From a virus: a DNA stretch of 64,000 nucleotides. Positions 10,401-18,593 of the stretch are shown piece by piece. The position numbers were made by a program, and so were the translations under genes. The first letter of the stretch is position 1, and each line of letters starts with the position of its first letter. The stretch is taken from positions 1-64,000 of the IMG/VR virus record IMGVR_UViG_3300022752_005266. One strand, 5' to 3'. The notes under the pieces were generated by a model. That model worked only from the letters and a program-made list of their open reading frames with translations. It was not told where the DNA came from and made no database searches.

Positions 10401-13400
10401 GGTTCTGCAATAGCAGGAGTCGGAGGCTTCGGGGCTTCTGCGCGAGCAAAGGCGGCTTGCCGGCGTTCAAACGCCGCAGCGGCTTCTTCGCTGTTCTCGC
10501 CGAACTTTCGGATCGCCTCCATCCAAGCAACGTCGGCGCGAAGGATGTCGGACATCGCGTCTGCGGGCGTCAGCGTGACCGGCGCCTCGACGAAGGCCGC
10601 CTTCGCGGCGTCGAGTCGCCGGCTGAGCGCGTCCATCTGCCGGTCGATGGCGTTCGCCTCGTCCAGGTCGTCGGTTTCGAGGGCGATGTCTCGCTCACTG
10701 CGAAGACGCTCCATCTCCGCCTCAAGCTTCGCGACGTCGGGCGTCGGAGCAACGGTCGGCGCGGGAGCCTTCGGCGGCTCGGGCGTCGGGATGGCGGCCG
10801 GCACCTTCGGGGCCTCGACGACCGCCTCGGCGGCCGGCGCGGCCTCGACCGCGGCGCGCTCCGCCTTCACCTCGGCGTGAACCTGCCTGACGTCCTTCGG
10901 GTCAAGCTTGAATCCGCCGAAGAGCGGCTTGATCTTCACGCCGGGGTTGGCGCGCAGGTACTCGCGCAGCTGCGCCTTCCGGCCCTCGACCGTGTCCGCC
11001 AGGACGGGGAGCACGCCGGGGGCCGGAGCAGTCGCCTTCGGCGGAGCCGCGGCCGTCGGAGCGGCCGCCGGGGTCGGCGGAGTCACGGCTGCGGGCGGAA
11101 CCGCCGGAGGCGTCGCGGGCGCCGCCGGCTTGATCTCAGGAGCCTTGCGGATGGCCGGCTCGCCCTTGGCGACGCGAGCCTCCATCAGCTTCTCGGCTTC
11201 GGCGATGCCCTGCTCGAACGCAGCGCGCGTCGAGGTAGGCGGAAGGCTACGCGACCGCACCGGCGCGTCGCCGACACGGACGATGACGCGGAGCGGTCCG
11301 CCCTTCGTCGGCTCGTCCACGATGACGCGGGCGTCTCCGATGATGATGCCCTTTGCGACACCCGCGCCGTCGGCCGTTTCCTGGGAGAACTGCACGAGCG
11401 GCGTCGGCCGCGCCAGCGCTTCGTCAAAGAGCCTCCGCGCGTCCGCGGCCGATGCGATGTCCACCAGCGGCGTACCCACCGGGATCGGCGGCCGCATGCT
11501 GGCGAGACGCGCAGCGGCGCTCGATGCAGCCCTCGGCGTTACCGACGTCGCGGCGGCCGCAGCGGCAGGAACCGCGGCCGCAGGAGCCGCGGGGGCGGCC
11601 GGAGGAATCGGCACGCCACCGGCGCGCGCCAAGTCCTCAAGCGTGCCTCGCTCGACCCCGATGTCCCGGTAGACGTCGAACAGGTCACGCTTCTGGCGCG
11701 CCGCGACCCCCTTCGCCATGGCTTCGACGCCAGTCGCCGCCTGCACCAGATCTTCGAACTTCGCGTTCGGCAGAACCTGCCGCAGCTTGTAGAGGAACAG
11801 CGAGCCACCCGGGGAGAGGCGCACCGGCGCGCCGTCCGGCCCTCGTGCCACGACGTCGTCGAAGATGGCGACGGGCTGGACGTTGATCTTCGCTTGGTCC
11901 GCGATCTCGTCGCGGAGCAGCGCCGCAGCCAGCCCACGCGCCTCGTTGTTCTGCTCAACCGCGCGCAGCGCCCGGTCGAAGAGCGCCATGTCAGCAATCC
12001 GAATCTCGTCGATCGTCTTGCCCTTGACTCCGCTGAGCTTGCGCGCCAGCTGCGAGGGCAGCCGACTCTCGCCGGGCGTGTGCAGCGCCTGCCGCAGCGG
12101 CGCGTAGTATTCCGTGCCGTACTTCGGGCTCGCCTTCAGGTCGGCCTGGAGCGCAGCCCGAAACGCCTTCTCGTCGGTGAGCGCCAACGGCGCGCGCTTC
12201 GCCACGATGTCGGCGAGCTCATTCACCTCGTCGGCGGAAATCGTCGGGAACTTGAACTCCTTGTCCTTCGCGAGGCGCGCCCTCGCGCGGTTCAGCACGT
12301 CGCGCGTAGCGCCACGGGCGTAGAACTCGGCGTACGCGTCGGTCGACTTCGGCGCGTTGGCGAGGTAGCTCGCCTTGGCCTCGGAGATGCGCTCCAGCTG
12401 ACGCCGCGTGTTGTAGAGCTCCGAGTACGCGGTCATCGGAATGTCGCGCTTCTTGAGCTTCGCGCTGAGGATGTCCTTGCGCAACGAGGGGTGCAGCCAC
12501 GTCCGCGATTCGGCCTCGCGCGCCACCTGCTGCGAGAAGTCGCCGGGCCCGCCACCGATCAGCGCAGCGAGGTCCTCGTTGTAGATGTCGCTCTCGGGGT
12601 CGTGCATCTTGATCGCACGCGCCGCCTCGGCGTCGAACCGGTCGAGGCTGTCTGCTGCGACGGGGAGCAGATTTCGGAGCTCCGCCTCGGCCTCAATCGC
12701 CTTCTCGTACTGTCCTGCCTTGCGAGCCTCCGCGGCCACGCGCAGCAGCTCGGTCGCCTTCGGCGCAGCGACTTTGAACTTCGCCGTCCTCGCGGCGGCG
12801 CGGATGCCCTTGTACGCGACGTCTCCCGCAGCCAGCACATCCGGGAACGCCACCGAGGCCACGAACCCCGCGGCGACGACGGGCGCGCGGACGAACGCCG
12901 AGGAGCCCTCCGTCTCCTCCAGCGCGTAGTCCAGGAAGTTTGCGCCGGTCTGGACGCCCTGTGCCGCCGTTCCGCCTTCAAGCTTGCCGACGATGGCCGC
13001 CTGGGGAACGTCAATCGCGCGGAAGAGTACGCCGAGCGGCGACTCCTGGCGGAACACCGCCTGATTCTTGTTGTTGAACCCGATGAGCTCGATGTTCGGC
13101 TTCAGCGCGCCGAAGAAGCCGGGAGGCACACGCCCTTCCGTGACCTCGACATCCTGCATCGTGACCGCGGGCGTCCACTGCCCGACGGTCTTGTACGCCA
13201 TAATCTCGTTGACGGCCTGCCGACGAATCTTCGCCATGCGCTCCGTCGCATCGGGTTGCGACACCGAGATGTTCGCGCGGCGCGCGAGCTCCTCTGTACG
13301 CTGCTGAATGTAGCGCTGCGTCGCACCCGTCTCGGACCGACGCCCGTAGAGGTCGTACAACTGGACGGCGTTCTTGTCCTTCTTCAGCCCCTGCACGAGC

Positions 13401-14215
13401 AGCGCGGCCACGGTGTAGCCGTGCTCGCCCGGCTTCGAGACTTCAGGGAGCTCCGTGCTGGTCCCCGCGGCGAGGTAGCCTCGCGCGCCCAGGGCACCCG
13501 CGGCGGCGGCGCCGGCAGCCGCGCCCGCCGGCCCGCCCGCGAGCCCGCCCATCACGGCGCCAAGAGTCGCGCCGCCGGCAGCCCCGGACACGCCCTTGTC
13601 GGCGCCCGACTGCACGATTTCAATCGTGTCGCTGGCGATGCCCTGCTGGGCCTTCTCGGCCGCGTCAACGATCTTCTTGAACGCCGCCGCGCGCTCGTTG
13701 ACCGGCATGAAACCGAGCACGCCGCGCTCGCGGTTCGCCTGCGCGACCTCGTCGTAGCTGCGGCCCTTGCGCCGCGCCTCGTAGAGACTCTCCAGGTTGA
13801 CGCCCTGCGCCTCGGCAACCTTGTTGATCTGCTCGAAGGGCAGCCCGGTGCGGAGCTTATACGCCGCAACCGCGCGGTTGAACGTCGGGCCCGTCGCGAC
13901 ATCAAAGAACTGGCGGTAGTCGACGATGCGCTTCAGGTCAGGGGGCAGCTCAAACTTTTCAAGAGGAGGCGCCTTGACAGGCTCCGCGGCTTTGGTTACC
14001 GTAGGGCCAGGGGGCCGTGCGGTCTTCTTCTGCTTCGGAGCGGCAGGAGTCGTGGCGGCCGGAGCAGGTGCGGCGGGGGCCGGAGAAGGCGCGACCGGCG
14101 CGGGGGCCGCAGCGGCGGCTTCGGCCTGCTTCTTCTCGGCGGTCTGCTTCAGCTCACGCTCAAGGAAGAACTTCTGAGCGGCGAGTTGCTGGGCGGCATC
14201 GGGCTTCCCGGCCAT
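4490..14215 (-). CDS. Giant polyvalent virion protein (3,241 residues) with two HExxH motifs
   Basis: The start is ATG 14215 with AGGAG seven bases upstream. The N-terminus is Ala/Pro-rich (about 20-65). A Gly/Ala glycine-zipper stretch follows at about 206-252 and suggests membrane insertion. Further Pro/Ala linkers separate segments up to about 1250, and a charged coiled coil spans about 1450-1530. Two zinc-protease-like motifs follow: HEILHH at 1740-1745 and HEAAH at 1949-1953. Near 2826 a hydrophobic FPFWAFQKN segment resembles the C-terminal regions of giant phage polyvalent proteins. Such proteins are carried in the virion and injected with DNA in several phage groups. N4-type virion RNA polymerases are similar in length, but I do not recognise polymerase motifs here. 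The protein is probably an internal ejection protein; protease activity is inference. Confidence 0.75.
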   Translation of the reverse strand: MAGKPDAAQQLAAQKFFLERELKQTAEKKQAEAAAAAPAPVAPSPAPAAPAPAATTPAAPKQKKTARPPGPTVTKAAEPVKAPPLEKFELPPDLKRIVDYRQFFDVATGPTFNRAVAAYKLRTGLPFEQINKVAEAQGVNLESLYEARRKGRSYDEVAQANRERGVLGFMPVNERAAAFKKIVDAAEKAQQGIASDTIEIVQSGADKGVSGAAGGATLGAVMGGLAGGPAGAAAGAAAAGALGARGYLAAGTSTELPEVSKPGEHGYTVAALLVQGLKKDKNAVQLYDLYGRRSETGATQRYIQQRTEELARRANISVSQPDATERMAKIRRQAVNEIMAYKTVGQWTPAVTMQDVEVTEGRVPPGFFGALKPNIELIGFNNKNQAVFRQESPLGVLFRAIDVPQAAIVGKLEGGTAAQGVQTGANFLDYALEETEGSSAFVRAPVVAAGFVASVAFPDVLAAGDVAYKGIRAAARTAKFKVAAPKATELLRVAAEARKAGQYEKAIEAEAELRNLLPVAADSLDRFDAEAARAIKMHDPESDIYNEDLAALIGGGPGDFSQQVAREAESRTWLHPSLRKDILSAKLKKRDIPMTAYSELYNTRRQLERISEAKASYLANAPKSTDAYAEFYARGATRDVLNRARARLAKDKEFKFPTISADEVNELADIVAKRAPLALTDEKAFRAALQADLKASPKYGTEYYAPLRQALHTPGESRLPSQLARKLSGVKGKTIDEIRIADMALFDRALRAVEQNNEARGLAAALLRDEIADQAKINVQPVAIFDDVVARGPDGAPVRLSPGGSLFLYKLRQVLPNAKFEDLVQAATGVEAMAKGVAARQKRDLFDVYRDIGVERGTLEDLARAGGVPIPPAAPAAPAAAVPAAAAAATSVTPRAASSAAARLASMRPPIPVGTPLVDIASAADARRLFDEALARPTPLVQFSQETADGAGVAKGIIIGDARVIVDEPTKGGPLRVIVRVGDAPVRSRSLPPTSTRAAFEQGIAEAEKLMEARVAKGEPAIRKAPEIKPAAPATPPAVPPAAVTPPTPAAAPTAAAPPKATAPAPGVLPVLADTVEGRKAQLREYLRANPGVKIKPLFGGFKLDPKDVRQVHAEVKAERAAVEAAPAAEAVVEAPKVPAAIPTPEPPKAPAPTVAPTPDVAKLEAEMERLRSERDIALETDDLDEANAIDRQMDALSRRLDAAKAAFVEAPVTLTPADAMSDILRADVAWMEAIRKFGENSEEAAAAFERRQAAFARAEAPKPPTPAIAEPPTPTPITAAVEAPVEAAKPIPWYDTLESEQKKRLFAAMTGLDAEAQKEAARADKMTAPFGRVPVGAAGFDAWLKSYVKDAFLRGLRRGMTPDEAEVYAKAESRVAVAKHNEKRPTDVNWRRADITGDDTIERAKANILSKMEPSTPPASKAPIEVAVEAATEAPAVRVADADIDKSPEVKKAQKPRKVAENKLKIARGKQEDAQAAVDAAKTPAAKKKAAQALTKATEELRAAEVADEAAELEYQAARNVAEKRLAEEAGKQQPLPLGPRAEAPAPAPKAEAPKAEAPEVSRSISVKSEAFRVDMDRARRSRIADVMIARIMGVDTGHEYEDIPKTFRVSAQKRLRRAGEGLQAGKITEQEYFKLVAAITDDLDDQAQIRRARATQGPKRGTDWVRSRLLAARADGRLDDAGVELADWFLQQNPRLADELAISVRKGGEDSMTAGFYERASQLVVLIKDKGDELTATHEILHHTERMLPEAMQDAIRKEWRKQLTATLKTATPEQRPFLEKMLTGVDYKDVAEAFASGKLPIQYYQFLNPSEFWAVHASEIVAGRFAAFNKGLTAKAKQWLVEFVQKVKSVFGLKSDAPIIRGLDEVLAGNGTFVSKETLGARGKYLSVEPPQPSGIPEAAARQTEDPNILRQVGPTGQIKGTVRWAEDGRAVIALFDGADASTVLHEAAHIVRRNALDVKDMENITTWIRRSGVNVTHEFGEFVGSAADVERAEELFAKAFEQYVMEGVAPTPTLAEVFAHLKRVLVDIYKGVTDPVIGKPVAPEVKAVFDRLLQETEEQSFPSLKQVMRRELLGGPKEDIGFLRKLSEEAQRKGIPRTSVEDLMKQFDTAAAKKVADDKPYISFPVKVLGKQDWTASDLAEAQAELDKSRMTTAARKRGLKLNLAGKRLEQTGLIEEDTAVESLRSVLAKQGDETGMPAYLRTGLRSVAAAFFGGDVAREKGVRLMPPEMRKALDTSERVIENAIGDTVTLVNDALESGKSDALYRFLSGDPRVTRLGGRPITSGGHDFMESFRTMLRRTLESLPEEQQYALSRLADVLSQPKWTEHLTTIGYEGVDADGHLIPFAKATKEAAKVRDDLGKAIETLLHASGKAEDELGIGLAQAISSAVGAPNVARPPYEFKLVELLTYIAGKTGRGYDEKGAWKMFKGDSRNAVETFLGQAGEIYNEQAKRQLAVIIGGYGSADVAKRTLIKLDLGISEPAKMAFTSWITGEAWPAQYTEEIQRIIDRYGLNADFVADRILGVDYYIPKQARERMANALARVKYRPLEASTGGDAFNTLYRYMKTRMTRGSFFLRQRYFMANTVDHFIQSGMTYGWGIAANSVTRVIAQDLMVLPAWQQALELARKLPGGEQRIPRDVLERARRALQAKGDLFGNRIGQLFGAAKYRIEVNPILEGIDGSFRAGDKVYSFREIRNLAVEEGVFASFDTRQLSNVIQREGALFINTEMMRWKNVIEGEAALEKAGEGRVLRGKIQNFLADWQSTVSDTAEAWGERERLGAMVALMEAGYDPRTAARLTIDALYDYSQSMTKADRSILVGIMFPFWAFQKNANVQVFNNLFSPWGAYRMMCIRRARERSADLLTEVLYGAVGDEFGMDVESMPPNLQDSYYSIVTEFYNQYNGDPPDDAKHALRMLLLGRGRDVEEGRLYELSPELLRMREAGLFSDIQRLSRYAQAKPSKVSRVSYLRERAGFAVPFPKTEAVQVYQSLLGDDHSFMEMFWPESSIETGLRHITQMAATLIVASSQAPDLLSGGALTEGGAREVKVMRVIEPVFDPERSPILAPLLADMSTDAMPPKKLALGVSGAAEITQRAATVVHPLIGKMIDDMYGTTFLRVPADVDPFIVDETGQNLKQLPPEEIERIRKLQAEYPDAGVLRDQRYYVRGGVWSMAFENTPLLGELNALLLRWEREPMERTNLRGQILRVCRAALGIDVSMTSPQRTVKYEEPTKLRETKGM

Positions 14216-14314
14216 CGTGTCTCCTGGGGTCGGGGCAGCCAGAACGCGGCTGCGCCCGCACCGCATCGTAGCATGTTGACGAAGCGGTTGCAGGCGCGAG
14301 GATGTAGGAACTGA

Positions 14315-15061
14315 TTACTTCGGCGCGAACTTGTCCATCAGCTGTTCGTTGGTGCCGACGTACCCGTACTCGCGCATCTGCGCGGCAAGGTTCAGCACGT
14401 CTTGGAGCCGACGTTGCTGGTCTTCTGCCAACTTTTTGTAGTCTATCGGCGCGACTGCGCCGCTTTGAATCTTTGCTTCAAGATTTGCCTTCCCCTTGTC
14501 GTACGCGGAGATCGCTGCGGTGAAGAGCCGTCCTGCACCAATCGCTTGGTTCGCGAGCTCTTGCATCGGCTTGCGCTCCCACTCTACCGTTCGCGGTGCG
14601 ATCGTCGGGCTAACCGCCCGATCGGGGCGCGAAGAAAGTGTGCCGCCGCCCGGAGTCGGTCGCTCCCCCGCGTGTACGGTGAGCGGCTGCATCGACGGGC
14701 GACGCGTCTCTCCGGGTGCGGTCGACATCTGCACTTCGCCGATCTGGCCCGCGCGTTGGAGGTCGCGGATGCGGCCCACTGCCTCCAGCGCTTCCTTCCG
14801 CTGTTGCGCTTCTTCCATCCACGCATCGCCGCTGGCCGCCAGCATTTCCGGCGAGGCTTTCTGCTGGCGTCCCGGCGACCGGCGCTGTGCGACTGCGGCG
14901 CCCGTGGCAGCGCCAGTTGCAGCGGCGGTCGCGACCGCGGGCTTGACCGCGGATGGGGTTGCGACAGCCCCTACCGGTGCGGCGACGGCGGCAGGAAGCG
15001 CGGCGGGAGGTGGCGTCACGGCTCCGACGGCCTCGGCAAGAAGTTTCGTACGAGGGGGCAT
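14315..15061 (-). CDS. Probable internal virion protein, Pro/Ala-rich
   Basis: The product is 248 residues; ATG 15061 overlaps the stop of the 949-residue gene. The first 60 residues are Ala/Pro/Val-rich with a repeated TAAATGAATGAAV element. A helical middle follows (DAWMEEAQQRKEALEAVGRI), and the helical C-terminus (KKLAEDQQRRLQDVLNLAAQM) resembles the ends of internal virion proteins. It is cotranscribed with two other long virion candidates and lies just upstream of the giant gene, supporting a role inside the capsid or in DNA ejection. No family was recognised. Confidence 0.6.
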   Translation of the reverse strand: MPPRTKLLAEAVGAVTPPPAALPAAVAAPVGAVATPSAVKPAVATAAATGAATGAAVAQRRSPGRQQKASPEMLAASGDAWMEEAQQRKEALEAVGRIRDLQRAGQIGEVQMSTAPGETRRPSMQPLTVHAGERPTPGGGTLSSRPDRAVSPTIAPRTVEWERKPMQELANQAIGAGRLFTAAISAYDKGKANLEAKIQSGAVAPIDYKKLAEDQQRRLQDVLNLAAQMREYGYVGTNEQLMDKFAPK

Positions 15062-17910
15062 CAGGACCTCCCGAGCTGGCGGTACGTGGTGAGCTTTCCC
15101 TTCTCCGTCGGCGCGATCGGTACAAACGGCAGTGTGGGCTCTGGCCTCACTCCCGACTCACGAGCGGCCTTGTCGGCTTCTTCTTTCGCGCGGCGCTTCC
15201 GCTCCGCCTCGGCCGCGGCCTCGGCAGCTATGCGCACTTGCGCTTCCGCCGGAGACTCGACGTACGGAGTCACCATCTTTTTCGGGCCTTCTACCAGTTC
15301 GGCGGCTCGCCGCTCTGCGATGGACGTGCGGCCGGCCGAGGTCTGCGCCTGCTCCGGAACGCCCTCACCTACGCCTTCGAGGCTGGGTGACGGGATCTGC
15401 TTGTACGACGCGGTCTTCGCGGCGGCTTCCTTGGCGGACACAGGCTTCGGCTTCGGTGCGGCGGCGTTCTCGGGGAGCTCGCTTCCTACTCGCTCCTTGC
15501 GCCTTTCCTTCTCGGCGCCCACAGCGGGGGCTCCGCCAAAGCGCCTCGCCTCTTCGCGCTTTGCCTTGAGCTTCTCGAAGAGCGGCTTTCGCTCCTGCCC
15601 GGCCTGCTGGAACGTCCGCGTCTCGGTGCCCAGAACTCCCGTCTCGATGGCTGGCGTCGGCAGCGTCGGCTGCGCGACACGAACATCGCCTTCCATCGTC
15701 GACGGCACGTACGTCACGGGCGGTGCAGTCGGAGCAGGGGCTGTCGACGCGGGGCTCGTCGAGGTAGCCGCCGTCGTCGGCGCGGGCGCCGCGGGGGCCT
15801 TCGGCGCAGGCGCCGCAGGAGCCACGGGAGCCGTCGCCGCGGCCGGCGCCGTCGTCGCAGCCGGCGCCGTAGTTGCAGGCGCCGTCGCGGCTTCCTCGGC
15901 CTCGGTTTGAAGCTTGGTGGCTTCCATCGTGCCCGGTGCCGAGCCCACATCAAGGCGCCCCAGTGCTTCCCCTCGCGCCCATGCCTGGGGCGACTTCGCG
16001 GCGGCCACGTCCAGCGCAGTGACCGGAACGTCGGGCGGAGGCGGGACGGGCTTGTCGACTCCCGGAATCTTCGAGACGGCGTCGGGCGACAGCGCCTCCT
16101 TCACCAGCCGCTCGTCGCGCGCCTCGGCGCGCGCTGCCGTGGCTTCCCGCCCCAGCTGCCCGGGCAACGCCCGCGCGCCCATGGCGATGAGGTCCGGCTT
16201 CCCCTCTTCCCGGATTTCTACCTTGGCGCCGCGCGTGACGACGAACTGCCCGTTGTTCAGGCTGATGGCGCCCGTGCCGTAGCGCATCTCCGTGCCGGCG
16301 TGCATCTTGTCCCGGAAGCCCGTGACCTGGACCTCGCCAAGGTTCTTGATCTGATCGGCAGCGACCGTCCGCACCGGAGAGTTCTTGACGATGGCCGCGG
16401 CCTCTTCGGGGCTGGCCTCACCGTAGACCCCGCCCGTGGCGGCGAGATCGGCGCCCGTGAAGTAGCGCTTCACCGTACCATCGTCGTTGTACACGGCCGC
16501 GAGGCCGAGGTCCTGCGCGTTTGCGGGAACGTCTGCCCTCTCCCATCCCGACGCCGTGTACTTGAACGTCTCCCCTTCCGGCGTCTTGACGTACTGGTCA
16601 TCACCTGCCGCGAGGAAGCGGTACCCGGACGGGGTCGTGCCTGCTTCGGCGAGCCGCTTCTTGTAGTCTTCCGGAGAGAGGACCGTCTTCCCGTCCGTGT
16701 CGATGGCGTACTGGCCGTTCGCGAGCTTGTACTCCGTGAGGATGCGCTCCCGGAGCGCCGGGTCCGTCGCCGTGACCGTCACCAACTGACCCGAGCCGCG
16801 ACCCGCGAGGAACGGCCCCTGGCGGTTCGGATGCTTCAGCTGAAAGGCGAAGCGGGCCAGCGCCCGGATGTCGTCCTTGCCGGCCGTGTAGTAGACTTTC
16901 CCGTTCTCATCGACACGGGCCATGCCCAGGTTGTCGAACCCGTTGTCCTTCGCCCACGCTTGAAAGTCGGGGTTCGCGATGACGCGGCCGACCTTGCCGT
17001 GCGCGCCTTCCTGCCCCGGCGTGACCGCGAGCCGATGCGCGTCTTCGGCGCGCTTCAGCAGTCCCTGGTACTGCGAGTCCATCGCGCGCAGGTCTTCCAG
17101 CCGCTGGCTGAGCTGCTCGGGCGTCTCGGTCGCCATCGACTTGATCACTTCCTGCGCCTCGGCAGACGCCTTCTGCGCCTCTTCGAGCAGCGTCGGATCT
17201 ACGTTCGCGCTGGCGGAGATCTTGTCTCGCGCGACAATCAGCGCATCGTTGGCCTTCTTCAACATCTTGACGGTGTTCGTGATCTCGACGTCCTTCTGCT
17301 GCGCCTCCTGCACGAACGAACGAATGCGATTCTTCAACTCGGTCGTGCCGCCGGCGCGCTCGGCCACGGCATTCGCATCGACGTCGCTTAGGTTCTTGCC
17401 GCCCATCGTCAGGCTCACGAGCTGCGCCGCGAGCGGGACTGACTCCGGCTCGTTGCCTACCGCGCGGGCGCCCTTGTTCGTCAGCGTGCGGAACAGCGTC
17501 TCCCACGCGCCCGAAACGTCGTTACGATCGAGCGCCGCGCGCGCATCGGTGAAGTACTCTTCACGAAACTTCGACCGCTGCCCGGCGATGCGGGTCATGT
17601 TGTCGTTGATGTTGTTGATGCGGTCCGTCATGAGCTTCGCGGTCGTGCGGCTGTCTTTGCCCTGCGTCTCCGCCAGCTTCGCGTGGTAGCTCTGCGCCTG
17701 CGCGACCTGCTTCAGCATGGCGCTGATCATCGCCGTGTCGCGCTTCAGCTGTTCGAGGTTCTTGGACTTCGCGTAGTCCGCCGCCGCCTTGTCGAACAGA
17801 TACGCGACCTTCATCTGGTCGGCGTCCGTCGTCGGGAGCTTGTCGTTCCAGATGCCGAACGCCTGCTGATACGCGTCGTAGAAGCTACCGTATCCAGAAG
17901 TATCTGCCAT
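15061..17910 (-). CDS. Probable large internal virion protein, coiled-coil
   Basis: The product is 949 residues with AGGAG before ATG 17910. Residues 1-330 are strongly helical and charged, with heptad-like runs and repeated Gln/Lys/Glu. A mixed alpha/beta centre follows (about 330-640), then a Pro/Ala/Thr linker from about 660 to 740, then a basic, repeat-poor C-terminus. This layout resembles the second-largest internal core protein of podoviruses. The ATGA overlap with the downstream 248-residue gene implies coupling. No catalytic motif was seen. It may assemble with the giant protein into an internal core. Confidence 0.65.
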   Translation of the reverse strand: MADTSGYGSFYDAYQQAFGIWNDKLPTTDADQMKVAYLFDKAAADYAKSKNLEQLKRDTAMISAMLKQVAQAQSYHAKLAETQGKDSRTTAKLMTDRINNINDNMTRIAGQRSKFREEYFTDARAALDRNDVSGAWETLFRTLTNKGARAVGNEPESVPLAAQLVSLTMGGKNLSDVDANAVAERAGGTTELKNRIRSFVQEAQQKDVEITNTVKMLKKANDALIVARDKISASANVDPTLLEEAQKASAEAQEVIKSMATETPEQLSQRLEDLRAMDSQYQGLLKRAEDAHRLAVTPGQEGAHGKVGRVIANPDFQAWAKDNGFDNLGMARVDENGKVYYTAGKDDIRALARFAFQLKHPNRQGPFLAGRGSGQLVTVTATDPALRERILTEYKLANGQYAIDTDGKTVLSPEDYKKRLAEAGTTPSGYRFLAAGDDQYVKTPEGETFKYTASGWERADVPANAQDLGLAAVYNDDGTVKRYFTGADLAATGGVYGEASPEEAAAIVKNSPVRTVAADQIKNLGEVQVTGFRDKMHAGTEMRYGTGAISLNNGQFVVTRGAKVEIREEGKPDLIAMGARALPGQLGREATAARAEARDERLVKEALSPDAVSKIPGVDKPVPPPPDVPVTALDVAAAKSPQAWARGEALGRLDVGSAPGTMEATKLQTEAEEAATAPATTAPAATTAPAAATAPVAPAAPAPKAPAAPAPTTAATSTSPASTAPAPTAPPVTYVPSTMEGDVRVAQPTLPTPAIETGVLGTETRTFQQAGQERKPLFEKLKAKREEARRFGGAPAVGAEKERRKERVGSELPENAAAPKPKPVSAKEAAAKTASYKQIPSPSLEGVGEGVPEQAQTSAGRTSIAERRAAELVEGPKKMVTPYVESPAEAQVRIAAEAAAEAERKRRAKEEADKAARESGVRPEPTLPFVPIAPTEKGKLTTYRQLGRS

Positions 17911-17922
17911 GGTATCTCCTAC

Positions 17923-18543
17923 TTAGGGCTGCTGAACAAGGGTACCCGGCGCGACCGTCATGCCCGCCTGCCGCATGTATTCTTCCTGGCCGATCTGGCC
18001 GAGCTGGTACGCGCGAAGCGCCTTCTCAAGCGGAAGGTCCTTCGCCGCCGCGAGCGTCGTGCCCACCACACCCTGCGCGATCTGCGCGCCCGTCTGACGC
18101 GCCTCGGCTCGCTTGTTCTCCACGCGGCGCATGATGTCGGCGAAGCGCTGCTGTGCCTTCTGCTGCGACAGCTCATCAACCTTGCCGGCGTACTGAGCCA
18201 TCGCTTCTTGCTGGCCGGCCGTCGTCTGCCCAAGCGCCTTCTGCTGAGCGCCGGAGCGACCGAAGCCGCCCTGGGCCGCGGCGGAGCGCCGAAGGTCGGC
18301 CTCCGCCCCCGCCGTCTGCGCCTGAAGCGAACGCTGCGCCCCCGCGAGCATGGTGCGCTTCTCGGCCTCGCTGAGGCCGAGTTGCCCGCGCTCCATCGCG
18401 GAGATGTCCTTCTTGAGCTGCTTCCGGTACGCGCGCGCCGCCGGGTCAACCGCGGACGCGATGGCCTGACCGGCCGCGCCGACAAGGCCCATGCCCGCGC
18501 CCGTTCCGAGCCCCGTCAATGTGGCGGCGATGCCTGGAAGCAT
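17923..18543 (-). CDS. Probable internal virion protein with N-terminal glycine zipper
   Basis: The product is 206 residues from ATG 18543, with GAGGTGAAGA just upstream. The N-terminus is a Gly/Ala-rich hydrophobic stretch (GLGTGAGMGLVGAAGQAIAS), a pattern found in podoviral ejection proteins and able to insert into membranes. The rest is a long Gln/Ala/Arg-rich helix, typical of core proteins. It is the first gene after a strong promoter-like site (18561-18589) and heads the group of internal virion genes. The role is inferred from sequence character and position. Confidence 0.65.
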   Translation of the reverse strand: MLPGIAATLTGLGTGAGMGLVGAAGQAIASAVDPAARAYRKQLKKDISAMERGQLGLSEAEKRTMLAGAQRSLQAQTAGAEADLRRSAAAQGGFGRSGAQQKALGQTTAGQQEAMAQYAGKVDELSQQKAQQRFADIMRRVENKRAEARQTGAQIAQGVVGTTLAAAKDLPLEKALRAYQLGQIGQEEYMRQAGMTVAPGTLVQQP

Positions 18544-18560
18544 TCTTCACCTCGACCGCG

Positions 18561-18589
18561 AGTATATCGCATGGCGCGCACGCGGTCGA
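18561..18589 (-). promoter_or_regulatory. Promoter-like site inside a 9-bp inverted repeat
   Basis: On the minus strand TCGACC (18589-18584) is separated by 17 bases from TATACT (18566-18561). The -10 is enclosed by a perfect inverted repeat, TCGACCGCG at 18552-18560 and CGCGGTCGA at 18581-18589, whose outer arm contains the -35. It would transcribe the internal virion genes starting at 18543. The repeat may be an operator or a hairpin in the upstream transcript. Confidence 0.55.
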
Positions 18590-18593
18590 CGGG

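Noticed and set aside
9416-14314. A 1,632-codon plus-strand open frame
   Set aside because: Also antisense to the giant virion gene, with composition of a shadow frame (Arg/Leu runs) and no recognisable domain.
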